Below, in pieces: positions 1-8,774 of a stretch of 33,936 bases of DNA. Made by a program: the position numbers and the translations under genes. The notes under the pieces are model-generated. The model saw only the letters and a program-made list of their open reading frames with translations. It was not told the DNA's origin and ran no database searches. Positions within the stretch are counted from its first letter, which is position 1, and each line of letters opens with the position of its first letter. Source of the DNA: an uncultured Rhodospira sp. (GTDB lineage: Bacteria; Pseudomonadota; Alphaproteobacteria; Rhodospirillales; Rhodospirillaceae); contig NZ_CAKZOT010000031.1 of the NCBI RefSeq assembly GCF_937138205.1, positions 1-33,936 of the forward strand. The letters run 5' to 3'.

Positions 1-140
1 GATCGATTCAGAACTTTCGCGCGTTGTCACGCCCTAATTCACCCGATTGCCCTGCTCATGGTGCGCTTGTGGCTGGCGGCCAGGACAAGCATGGGCCATT
101 ATGCCCCTCTTTTCCTTGTGGACGACAAGAGAGGGTCCCC

Positions 141-449
141 ATGCAAACGTACGGCGCCAAAAAAGTCGAGATGTTCATCGAGAAGCCGCAGCTCAAGCAG
201 GTGATGAAGGTCATCGAGGACACCGGGGCGAAACGCTACACCGTCATTCCCGCGCTGGAAGGACGTGGCCTGGACGGCGCGTGGCACGACGACATGCCGG
301 TCGATGCCCAGCACATGGTGCAGGTGGTGGTCTTGACCAGCGCCAAGAAGGCCGACGCGATCCTGGAGGGCCTGGCCCCGATCCTGGAAAGCTGGCCCGG
401 GGTGGTCTGCGCTTCCGACATCCAGGTCATGCGCCCGGAGCGGTTCTGA
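141..449 (+). CDS. PII-like (GlnB/CutA-fold) signalling protein
   Basis: The product is 102 residues, the size of a PII-like trimer subunit. After a short leader it reads KKVEMFIEKPQLKQVMKVIE, then GAKRYTVIPALEGRG near residues 28-42. This matches the beta1-alpha1-beta2 layout of PII-like proteins, in which a strand with a basic/acidic start is followed by a helix and then a Gly/Tyr-rich strand before the T-loop. The T-loop region (about residues 38-55, GRGLDGAWHDD) is short and lacks the uridylylated tyrosine context of GlnB/GlnK, so nitrogen control through GlnD is not expected. The ATG at 141 was chosen over a longer frame because a purine-rich AGAGAGGG lies just upstream and homology begins immediately after it. 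The ligand and partner are unknown; members of this superfamily bind nucleotides or metals and often regulate a neighbouring transporter. No such neighbour is visible, as the upstream side is cut by the window. Confidence 0.75.
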   Translation: MQTYGAKKVEMFIEKPQLKQVMKVIEDTGAKRYTVIPALEGRGLDGAWHDDMPVDAQHMVQVVVLTSAKKADAILEGLAPILESWPGVVCASDIQVMRPERF

Positions 450-518
450 GCCCGGCGCCGCCACGATCATATTTACACGTCTCCGCCGACGGTCGCGCGA
501 GCCGACGGGGCGGCGCAA

Positions 519-556
519 GACCCCTCCCCAATCCTCTCCGTGAACGGGGAGGGGTC
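519..556. terminator. GC-rich hairpin downstream of the PII-like gene
   Basis: The arms GACCCCTCCCC (519-529) and GGGGAGGGGTC (546-556) are a perfect 11-base inverted repeat with a 16-base loop. It lies 70 bases after the PII-like stop codon. There is no T-tract, so it is either a weak or Rho-assisted terminator or a copy of a dispersed intergenic palindrome. The rest of the 450-726 gap shows nothing else. Confidence 0.4.
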
Positions 557-726
557 CGGGTCGTGCCTAGTCCCTTTGCCAGACACCCACTCAACGCTGC
601 GGGACAGGTGACAGACCCACACTGAGGACTGCTGGGGCGGCTGCCTCGACGGCCCTGGGCCGGGGATCCGGGCGGCCGGTTCATGGTACGCTTCGGCCCT
701 GTTGACCACGCGAGGAGGACGGGACG

Positions 727-1353
727 ATGCGATCCATCAGCGGCGCGATCCGGGCGGCCGGGCTGGTGGCCGGGCTGCTGGCCGTTTTGGCGGCGGGGCC
801 GGCGGCGGCCGGCTTGATCGTCTTCACGACCCACGAGGACGGCGACAACCTGACCCAGGTCACGCCCCGTGAGGCGCTGAACACCGGGTCGTCCCTGACG
901 CGGATCTTCCATGTGGTGGAGCACCACGGCGCGCCCGTGCGCCTGGACCGGGCGGGAATCGACAGCCGGCACCACGCGGGGGACGACCAGCCGGGGGATG
1001 AGCGGTTCGTGCTGCATACAGAAGGCCAACTGATCGCCAAGGAGGCGGTCAAGGCGGTGCGGATCGTCTTCGCCCTGTTCGACGTGTTCGACCGGCCCAT
1101 GCGCACCCTCAGCCTGACGCTGGTGCGCGACATCGCCGCCGGCACGACCATCGACCTGACGGACGCGCGCATCTGGGAGGCCATCGACGACGCCCACCGG
1201 CACGAGGCGCGCGACCTGCTGACCGTCGTCTCGGCGGTGTCGTCGGTGCGTCTGGAGACCGGCACGGTGTGGTCGTGGAATTCCGAGGCCGTGGCCCGCG
1301 AAATGGCCCGGCTCGGCCTGGTGCATGGCGACGACCTGGAGGTCGCGCGGTAG
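727..1353 (+). CDS. exported protein of unknown function
   Basis: The product is 208 residues and I do not recognise its family. The first 28 or so residues form a clear Sec signal peptide: basic MRSISGAIR, a hydrophobic core of Ala/Leu/Val, and a cleavage site near AGPAAAG. The mature part is mixed alpha/beta with several His and Asp residues (HVVEHHGAPVRLDRAG, SRHHAGDDQPGDE around residues 61-92). It has no cysteines and no further membrane segment, so a soluble periplasmic location is likely. A strong ribosome site, GAGGAGG, sits about 9 bases before the ATG and supports this start. It is the last rightward gene before a convergent junction with chrR, 208 bases away. It may form a unit with the PII-like gene, but the 277-base gap and hairpin between them argue against co-transcription. 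Confidence 0.7.
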   Translation: MRSISGAIRAAGLVAGLLAVLAAGPAAAGLIVFTTHEDGDNLTQVTPREALNTGSSLTRIFHVVEHHGAPVRLDRAGIDSRHHAGDDQPGDERFVLHTEGQLIAKEAVKAVRIVFALFDVFDRPMRTLSLTLVRDIAAGTTIDLTDARIWEAIDDAHRHEARDLLTVVSAVSSVRLETGTVWSWNSEAVAREMARLGLVHGDDLEVAR

Positions 1354-1561
1354 AGGGCGGGCGCGCGGGGGGTCTCCCTCCGCTCTCGGCGCACAACCCG
1401 CTTGTCGGCAGTATGCTCTCAGCGTACAGTGCCCGGCCATGACCGCCGACCGCACGATCACCTTCGACCCGGCCAATCGTGATTTGTGCGAGCGTCTGGC
1501 CCGGGGTTCCGCCTCGGCGTTGGGATCCTCCGTCACCCGATTGCGCTGAGACCCGATAGAC

Positions 1562-2233
1562 CTAGAACCCCATCATCGGCGCCACCATGCGCGGCAGCAG
1601 GCCATGGAAGCGTAGCGGCGCGTCGGTCGCCACCAGGCAGACGCACTCGTCGCCCGCCTCGGCGATCGGCTGGTGCTCCACCGCGCCGTCCAGCTCCGCC
1701 ATGTCGCCCCGGGCGAATCGGCCCTGCTCATCGGTGTACGCGCCATGCAGCACGACGGTCAGCTCCAGCCCGGTGTGGCTGTGGTGCGGCATGACACGGC
1801 CCGGAGACAGGCGCAGCAGCCGGGCGGCATCCCTGGTCCGCCCGTTCGCCACCAGGTCGAGTTGGCGAATGCCCGGCCCCACCCACTGCCAGCGGGCGTG
1901 CGCCGGATCGCCGCCGACGTAGTCCAGCACCGGCGCCGGCAGGCGCAGACCGCCACCCGACGCCGCCCCGCGCGGCGCCTCACGGCGCGGTGGCGCGGCG
2001 GCCTCCGCCGTGGTCAGGCGCGCCAGCACGGCCGCCAGCGCGTCACCGCCCATGCGCGCCGGCGGGCTGTCATCCAGCAAGGCGCCGCCCATGGCCTCGG
2101 CCTCCGCGACGATGTCCCGGCAATCCGGGCAATACGTCAGGTGGGCCGCGACGACCAGGGACAGGGCCTCGCTGAGATGCCCGGCCGCATAGGCCAGCAA
2201 CAACGCCTCGCTCGGATGGTGCTTGACGGTCAT
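1562..2233 (-). CDS. chrR: ChrR-type zinc anti-sigma factor
   Basis: The product is 223 residues, the usual size for ChrR. The N-terminal anti-sigma (ASD/ZAS) domain has H6, H31, C35 and C38 (HLTYCPDC), exactly the zinc-ligand spacing known for Rhodobacter sphaeroides ChrR. The C-terminal half is a cupin with H151-S-H153 and E157, then H187, which keeps the spacing of the second zinc site of ChrR. Both zinc sites therefore look intact. The protein would hold RpoE inactive in the cytoplasm and release it on singlet oxygen or related organic oxidants. The cupin domain is the part that senses the stress. Its ATG overlaps the rpoE stop codon (ATGA at 2230-2233), so translation of the two should be coupled and their amounts matched. 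Assignment is firm from the residue pattern. Confidence 0.93.
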   Translation of the reverse strand: MTVKHHPSEALLLAYAAGHLSEALSLVVAAHLTYCPDCRDIVAEAEAMGGALLDDSPPARMGGDALAAVLARLTTAEAAAPPRREAPRGAASGGGLRLPAPVLDYVGGDPAHARWQWVGPGIRQLDLVANGRTRDAARLLRLSPGRVMPHHSHTGLELTVVLHGAYTDEQGRFARGDMAELDGAVEHQPIAEAGDECVCLVATDAPLRFHGLLPRMVAPMMGF

Positions 2234-2796
2234 ACCAACTCTTCTCCGACCATCGCCTTGACCTTGCGGAAGGCCAGGCGCAACCGTGACTTCACGGTGC
2301 CCAATGGAATGCCGAGGCGTTCTGCGATCTCGGAATGAGGAATATCCTCGTAGAACGACAGGGTCAGCACGCGGGCTTGGTCCTGCGGCAGCGTGGCCAT
2401 GGCCTGACGGATGCGCGCCTGGGCCTGTGTCTTTGACATGTACGTTTCCGCCGACGGTTCCGGTTCAGGCGCCAGCAGGGGATCGTCCATGTCCGGCTCG
2501 GGCCGGCGCTCGCGGCGCAACACGTCAATGCGGCGGTTGCGCGCGATGGTGAAGATCCAGGTGCTGACCGCCGCCTTCGCCGGGTCGAACTGGGCCGCCT
2601 TGCGCCAGACCGTCAGCATGACGTCCTGGGCGAGATCCTCCGCCTCGCTTTCGGCGGCCCCCTGACGCATCAGGAACCCTTTCACGCGCGGCCCGAAATG
2701 CTCGAACAGCGAGACAAAGGCCGCCTGGTCCCGCTGATCCGCCACGGCCCGGACCAACCGGGCCAGGTGGTCGCCGTCCACTGTGATGTGTGTCAT
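2230..2796 (-). CDS. rpoE: ECF RNA polymerase sigma factor RpoE (ECF11-like)
   Basis: The product is 188 residues from the chosen start. Region 2 is seen at about residues 22-95 (FEHFGPRVKGFLMRQG, then AEDLAQDVMLTVWRKA and the STWIFTIARNRRID promoter-melting segment). Region 4 is at about 130-185 (LPQDQARVLTLSFYED, then IPHSEIAERLGIPLGTVKSR helix-turn-helix). The adjacent ChrR identifies it as the singlet-oxygen/oxidative-stress type. The ATG at 2796 was preferred over a GTG at 2898 and an ATG at 2829, because a G-rich ribosome site (GGGGGGGCG) sits just before it and the R. sphaeroides protein has a similar length (about 180 residues). A matching promoter lies upstream at 2916-2944, so autoregulation is likely. 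The stop overlaps the chrR start. A 37-codon frame ends on this gene's start codon (see 2793-2906). Confidence 0.93.
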   Translation of the reverse strand: MTHITVDGDHLARLVRAVADQRDQAAFVSLFEHFGPRVKGFLMRQGAAESEAEDLAQDVMLTVWRKAAQFDPAKAAVSTWIFTIARNRRIDVLRRERRPEPDMDDPLLAPEPEPSAETYMSKTQAQARIRQAMATLPQDQARVLTLSFYEDIPHSEIAERLGIPLGTVKSRLRLAFRKVKAMVGEELV

Positions 2797-2906
2797 GAGC
2801 GCCCCCCCGTCGACGCCGTGGGTGTGCATCGCCGGCGGCCGACACGGTGCGGGGCGCGCGGTTTGATCTGAATGGTCACGCCTTGGGGCCGTTGCCACGT
2901 CTTCAT
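2793..2906 (-). CDS. possible 37-residue leader ORF coupled to rpoE
   Basis: This frame starts MKTWQRPQGV, is strongly basic (10 Arg/Lys in 37) and ends in a TGA that overlaps the rpoE ATG as ATGA. That is the same junction rpoE makes with chrR. An AAAGG lies 7 bases before its ATG. If the RpoE-type promoter at 2916-2944 is used, transcription would begin within a few bases of this ATG, making the message almost leaderless and removing that AAAGG. No family is recognised. In DNA this GC-rich a 37-codon frame can arise by chance, so it is offered as a candidate leader peptide only. Confidence 0.3.
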   Translation of the reverse strand: MKTWQRPQGVTIQIKPRAPHRVGRRRCTPTASTGGRS

Positions 2907-2915
2907 CACTGACCT

Positions 2916-2944
2916 TTCATACGTCTGCAAAGGACATCGGATCA
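2916..2944 (-). promoter_or_regulatory. RpoE-type promoter upstream of rpoE-chrR
   Basis: Read on the minus strand, TGATCC (2944-2939) is followed after 17 bases by TATGAA (2921-2916). TGATCC is the known -35 element recognised by R. sphaeroides-type RpoE, and an AT-rich -10 at this distance fits, although it is not a perfect match to the reported -10. The ten bases GGTCAGTGAT occur twice, at 2950-2941 and 2914-2905, 36 bases apart. One copy overlaps the -35 element and the other lies just past the -10. Confidence 0.6.
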
Positions 2945-3831
2945 CTGACCGATCACCATTCAGCCATCGCGCGAGGCCGATGGCCCGATGCCCTGGGCCC
3001 GCTCCCACTCTTCCCCTTTTTAGAAATCTACCAGGGCGTCCACGCCTTGGGTACCGGGAAGGTTCCGCCCTCGACTAATGGGGTATTTCGCCCGGAAACG
3101 GCTGCCGCGCCAGCCGCGCCGCGCGGGCGGACAGGGCTCCGCCTGCCCTGGGACCAGAGCCTACCGCGTTGGAAAACAGAAAGAAATGGTGGGGACCGCC
3201 GGCAAGCCCGCGTGGTCGGAACTGCCGGCGCCCCGGCCCCGGCAAGAGCCGCGCCAGCGCGTGGCGGCATCCCGGTGGAAGGGCGCGTGAGTTTCCTTAG
3301 TGTCCGATCGAGCGACTCGGGGATTCAAGGCGGGCTGCCGAGGACCTGGGGATCGCCCGCCAGCCCCTGCACTGGGGCTTGGTCGGTCGCGAGCGCTGTC
3401 GTGTTTCGTGCCACGCCATGCCGCCGGAAGAACCGACAGACCACGCCCGTCAGGGGGCGAGGGCAGCGACGCCGTCCCGGAACTCATCCGTGACGGCATT
3501 CGTCGCTGCACAGATTCTTGAATTCAGTATATCTATGACCCAGGCAAAGGATCGCACACCGCATCTTTTGCCTGCGTCATACCAACGGACAGAAGCGGTG
3601 ACTCCTTACCCTGGGTCGGGCGGCGTGCCAATGCGGGCGATCCATCCCGGACCAGGACACGGAACCGGAAGTCCTTGCCATCACAATGGAATGTGTCCTG
3701 ACGCGCGACGTCGAAGACAGCAAGAACTGGACCAGCGTATCCGCCGGATTTCACGGAGTCACACCGACTGGCGATTAGGCGCGGGGCCGTCTGTCCGCCA
3801 GCCAATCGCCTTCAGTCGCCCGCCACGCCCT
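2945..3831. other. gene-poor stretch of about 890 bases
   Basis: No convincing gene is seen between the rpoE promoter and the HD-GYP gene. Frames on both strands are short, lack ribosome sites and resemble nothing known. The most protein-like one, on the minus strand at 3533-3805, contains DTFHCDGKDFRFRVLVRDG but overlaps an inverted repeat. Visible structures are two competing small hairpins at 3127-3150 (GGCGGA/TCCGCC and CAGGGC/GCCCTG) and the long imperfect palindrome at 3534-3581. The stretch 3480-3780 is visibly less GC-rich than its surroundings, which may mean a decayed or acquired segment. Confidence 0.4.
3534..3581. repeat. imperfect 19-base inverted repeat
   Basis: The left arm TATGACCCAGGCAAAGGAT (3534-3552) pairs with ATCTTTTGCCTGCGTCATA (3563-3581), 17 of 19 positions, across a 10-base loop. 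It lies about 250 bases beyond the stop of the leftward HD-GYP gene. It could be a distant terminator, a dispersed palindrome or the remains of a mobile-element end. No T-tract or transposase is visible. Confidence 0.6.
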
Positions 3832-4980
<1,149 letters not shown>

Positions 4981-4981
4981 G

Positions 4982-7900
4982 TCACGACCCTCCGATCGGC
5001 ATCAGCTCGCGTTCGACCGCCCGCAGCGCCTCCAGTGCGTCCTCGAAGTCGAACGCGCTGGCGGCCGATTGGACCTTGCGCACCTCGGCGCGGGCGCCGT
5101 CGGGAACCATCCGCGCCAGGGCCTCGGCATGGTCCTCGGCGGACGGATCGGCGGCCTGGAGCGCGGCCCGCACGGCGACGATGCGGGCCTCCAGGTCCGC
5201 CGCCGAAGGAGTGGCCAGCGCAGCGGACGCCATCGGCGCCGGCACCTCCTCCAGCGACAGGATGGCCCGCAACAGCGGCGACAGGGTGTCGGCCAGGCGG
5301 TCGACCGTGGTCTCTTGCGGGGCATCGCCCCGGGCCAGGATGGTTTCCAGGGTGCCGGCGCGGCGGGCCACCTCCATGGCGCCGATGGTGCCGGCCATGC
5401 CCTTGATCGAGTGGGCGATCTCGCGCGCCTCGGTCAGCCGGCCGGCCCTGACGGCCTGCCGCAGGGCCAGCATCTGCACGCCCTGGTCGCGGCCGAAATC
5501 GATCAACAGCCGCCGCAGCAGCGCCACGTCGCCGGACACCGATCGCAGCGCCTGACGCGCGTCCAACACATCCAGGATCTGCTTGTTCAGGCTCTGCAGG
5601 ATGGCGGTTTCCGAAGCATCGTCGGTCGGCGCCGGCATGGACGGCCCCGGGGTTGCCTGATGGAGCCAGCGCGCCAGGGTCGAGAACAGCTCCGGCGGCT
5701 GGATCGGCTTGCCGATATGATCGTTCATGCCGCTGTCAAGGCAGCGCTCACGGTCGGTCGACGTGGCGTTCGCGGTCATGGCGATCACCGGCAGGTCGGT
5801 CAGGTCGGGGCGCGCGCGCAGGCGCCGCGTCGTCTCCAGACCGTCCAGCACCGGCATCTGAATGTCCATCAGCACCAGGTCGAAGACCTCTTCCCGCAAC
5901 CGGTCCAGGGCCACCTGCCCGTTCTCGGCCACCGTGACCTCGATGCCCGCGCTGTCCAGCAGCCCGCGCGCCACCCGCTGGTTCAGCGCGTTGTCCTCGA
6001 CCAGAAGGATCCGCGCGCCGGCCAGGGTGGACGGCGTGGGCCGGGTCGCGGCGGCGCTGGCACGCGTGGGCGCCCCGCGTCCGGTCAGGCGCAGCACGGC
6101 GCCGCGCAGCGCCCATTCGGTCACCGGCAGATCGAGACAGGCCAGGCTGGGCGACTCCCGACCCGGTCCCAGATCGCCGATCACGATCAGCGGCGGCCGG
6201 GTGCGGTCGAAGGCCAGGCGTTCGAACACCGGCCGGCCGGCGTCGTCGACCAGCGTCGTGTCGACGACCACCAGGCGCGGCGCGTCCCGTGTCACCGGCA
6301 CCGGGTGGGCCTTGGCCAGGCGGGCTTCCAGCGCGGCGCCGCCGGTGACGGTCTCCACCCCCAGGTCCAGCCGCGCCAGCAGCACGGCGAGGGCCTCGCG
6401 CAGGCCAGTATCGGCGCAGGCGAGCACGACCACGGCCCCGCGCAGGTCCTCGGTCAGCGGCGAGACGCGCTGATCCGCGTCCACCTGGTTCAGCGGCACC
6501 CAGACCCGGAACACGCTGCCCTCGCCGGGCGTGCTGTCGACCTCGATGCGGCCGCCCATCATGGTCACGATCTGGCGGGTGATGGCCAGCCCCAGGCCGG
6601 TGCCGCCGAACCGGCGCGAGGTGGTGCCGTCGCCCTGGCTGAAGGCCTCGAACAGCCGCGCTTGTTGCTCGCGCGTCATGCCGATGCCGGTGTCTTGCAC
6701 CTCGACGCACAGACGCGAGCCGCCCTCCGGCCGGTCGAGCCCCACGGAGATCGTCACCGCCCCCGTTTCCGTGAACTTGACGGCGTTACCGGCCAGGTTG
6801 ATGAGGATCTGGCCCAGGCGCACCGGATCGCCCATGAGCTGATCCGGAACCGGCCGGTCCACGCGCAGATCCAGGGTCAACGCCTTCTCGCGCGCCTTCG
6901 GCCGGACCACCGTGATCATGGTGTGCAGCACCTCGGACAGCCGGAACGCCACATGCTCCAGGGTGAGCTTGCCGGCCTCGATCTTGGAGAAGTCGAGGAT
7001 GTCGTTGAGGATGGCCAGCAGGTTCTGCGAGGCGTGGTCGATGTTCTCCAGGTAATCGCGCTGGCGCGGCGACAGCTCGGTCTGCAGGGCGAGGTGGGTC
7101 AGGCCGATCACGGCGTTCATCGGCGTGCGGATCTCGTGGCTCATGGTGGCCAGAAAGGCGCTTTTCGCCCGGTTCGACTGCTCGGCCTCGTTGCGGGCCT
7201 GTTCCATCGCCTCCTCGACCCGCTTGCGCTCCGAGATGTCGCGGAACACGCTCACCGAGCCGACGATGCGGTCGTTCTCGATCAGCGGCACGGCGGTCAG
7301 GGCGACGGGGAAGGTGCTGCCGTCGGCGCGCCGCACGCTGGCGCTGTCGGATCGATACGGCTCGCCCGCCTGAATGGATCGCTGGATCCGGCGCGCCTGG
7401 GCGGGTTCGTGCACCAACAGGTGAACGTCGCGGCCGAGCAGCCGTTCATGCGTCCAGCCGAGCAGGCGGGCCGCCTCGCGGTTGATGAACGTGCAGGTGC
7501 CGAGCGCGTCGACCGAATAGACGCCCTCGCCCAGGGCGTCGGCCAGGCTGCGCAGGAAGTGGTTGCGCTCGCGGAACCGCTCCTCGATCAGCTTGCGATT
7601 GGTGATGTCGGTGCGGATGGCGATGTGCTTGAACGGCCGGCCGGCGGCGTCGAGAAACGGAACGATGGTCGCCGAGACCCAGTAGAACCCGCCCGTCTTG
7701 GTGCGGTTCTTGACCTCGCCGTGCCAGACGCGCCCGGCGGAAATGGTCTCCCACAGGTCGGCGAAAAAGGCGGCGTCGTGCTCATCGGAGCGGACCACGC
7801 GGTGGTTCTGACCGATCACCTCGGCGCGGTCGTAGCCGCTGATGGCGCAGAACTTGTCATTGGCGTAGGTGATGGTGCCGTCGGCATCGGTGGCGGTGAC

Positions 7901-8767
7901 GATGGCGTGCTGGTCGAGCGCGAACTTCTGGAACTCCAGGTCCCGCTGCACCTCGGCCAGGCGCCGGTTGGAGGCCCGCACCGACCGCGCCATCCACAGG
8001 CCCGTGATCACCACGAACAGGATCACCGCCGCCGAAAGACCGCCGCGCGCCAGTTGGAACGTGGTCCTGCGCTCCTGGATGTCGGCGGTCAAGGCGCTGA
8101 GGGTCCGTTGACTGCGCAGGAAGAGCCGGTTGGCATCGGCGCGCATCCCCGCGAACAGGGACGGCAAGGGCGCCACCGTGGCCGCCACCTCACGCTGCAA
8201 CGCGGCGAAGGCCCGGGCATCGGCAATCGCGCCGGTGCGGGGGTCCAACACACCGTCCTTCCGCGTCCCCAGGGCCATGAGAACGTCGTTGACGCGCAGA
8301 ACGTCGGTCAGCTTGGGATTGATCTCGCGGATATCCAGCACGTACTGGAACCCGGTCTTGCTGGCATCGTATGGAATACCGCGCCGCAGCACCCGGTCGC
8401 CGTCGACGGTGCGGTCAACGTCGCGCACGTACATCCCGCCGGTCTGCAACACCTGGAACGCCTCGCGCAGATCGTCGACGGTGTCGTGAAGCATCGCGTG
8501 GACGTGCGCCCGGCTGGTCTCGTCCGGGGCGGCGGCGGCCATGCGATAGGTCAGGGCTTCGGTGTGCTCCAGCCGCTGGATGATGGCCTCGCCGATCAGG
8601 ACGCGATTGCGTTCGTTGTGCAACCGATCGTTCAGATCATCGATCAGGCGGGAAAACACCACCTCGGTCCCGACCAGGGCCAGGATACCCGCGACATAGA
8701 CGGCAAACAGAACCATGATCGGACGAATCGACAGACCCTGAACCCGTCCGGACGCGGTTTCCGTCAT
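4982..8767 (-). CDS. hybrid sensor histidine kinase (PAS-PAS-HisKA-HATPase-REC-HPt)
   Basis: The product is 1,261 residues. From the N-terminus there is a membrane helix at about 16-36, a periplasmic sensor region of about 200 residues, and a second helix at 244-260. Then come two PAS domains (about 285-395 and 400-515), HisKA with H544 in MSHEIRTPMN, and the ATPase domain (N-box near 660, DTGIGM near 692, GGTGLGL near 722). A receiver-like domain at 775-895 lacks the acidic pair and the lysine. It is followed by an intact receiver (D968 in LVLMDIQMP, K1020) and an HPt domain with H1119 (AHSIKGMAG). Phosphate should flow H544 to D968 to H1119 and then to the HD-GYP regulator encoded 1 base downstream. 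The ATG at 8767 was chosen because GGGGAG precedes it by 10 bases; an ATG at 8791 inside the upstream gene is also possible. The ModA-like lipoprotein encoded immediately upstream may be its ligand-binding partner. Confidence 0.93.
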   Translation of the reverse strand: MTETASGRVQGLSIRPIMVLFAVYVAGILALVGTEVVFSRLIDDLNDRLHNERNRVLIGEAIIQRLEHTEALTYRMAAAAPDETSRAHVHAMLHDTVDDLREAFQVLQTGGMYVRDVDRTVDGDRVLRRGIPYDASKTGFQYVLDIREINPKLTDVLRVNDVLMALGTRKDGVLDPRTGAIADARAFAALQREVAATVAPLPSLFAGMRADANRLFLRSQRTLSALTADIQERRTTFQLARGGLSAAVILFVVITGLWMARSVRASNRRLAEVQRDLEFQKFALDQHAIVTATDADGTITYANDKFCAISGYDRAEVIGQNHRVVRSDEHDAAFFADLWETISAGRVWHGEVKNRTKTGGFYWVSATIVPFLDAAGRPFKHIAIRTDITNRKLIEERFRERNHFLRSLADALGEGVYSVDALGTCTFINREAARLLGWTHERLLGRDVHLLVHEPAQARRIQRSIQAGEPYRSDSASVRRADGSTFPVALTAVPLIENDRIVGSVSVFRDISERKRVEEAMEQARNEAEQSNRAKSAFLATMSHEIRTPMNAVIGLTHLALQTELSPRQRDYLENIDHASQNLLAILNDILDFSKIEAGKLTLEHVAFRLSEVLHTMITVVRPKAREKALTLDLRVDRPVPDQLMGDPVRLGQILINLAGNAVKFTETGAVTISVGLDRPEGGSRLCVEVQDTGIGMTREQQARLFEAFSQGDGTTSRRFGGTGLGLAITRQIVTMMGGRIEVDSTPGEGSVFRVWVPLNQVDADQRVSPLTEDLRGAVVVLACADTGLREALAVLLARLDLGVETVTGGAALEARLAKAHPVPVTRDAPRLVVVDTTLVDDAGRPVFERLAFDRTRPPLIVIGDLGPGRESPSLACLDLPVTEWALRGAVLRLTGRGAPTRASAAATRPTPSTLAGARILLVEDNALNQRVARGLLDSAGIEVTVAENGQVALDRLREEVFDLVLMDIQMPVLDGLETTRRLRARPDLTDLPVIAMTANATSTDRERCLDSGMNDHIGKPIQPPELFSTLARWLHQATPGPSMPAPTDDASETAILQSLNKQILDVLDARQALRSVSGDVALLRRLLIDFGRDQGVQMLALRQAVRAGRLTEAREIAHSIKGMAGTIGAMEVARRAGTLETILARGDAPQETTVDRLADTLSPLLRAILSLEEVPAPMASAALATPSAADLEARIVAVRAALQAADPSAEDHAEALARMVPDGARAEVRKVQSAASAFDFEDALEALRAVERELMPIGGS

Positions 8768-8774
8768 CGTGGCC

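Noticed and set aside
1439-1549. Plus-strand 36-codon frame MTADRTITFDPANRD
   Set aside because: It lies in the convergent gap before chrR with no ribosome site and no resemblance to known proteins; chance occurrence is likely.
3533-3805. Minus-strand 90-codon frame (DTFHCDGKDFRFRVLVRDG)
   Set aside because: It looks slightly protein-like, but no family is recognised, there is no clear start signal and its end is formed by the inverted repeat at 3534-3581. It may be a remnant.
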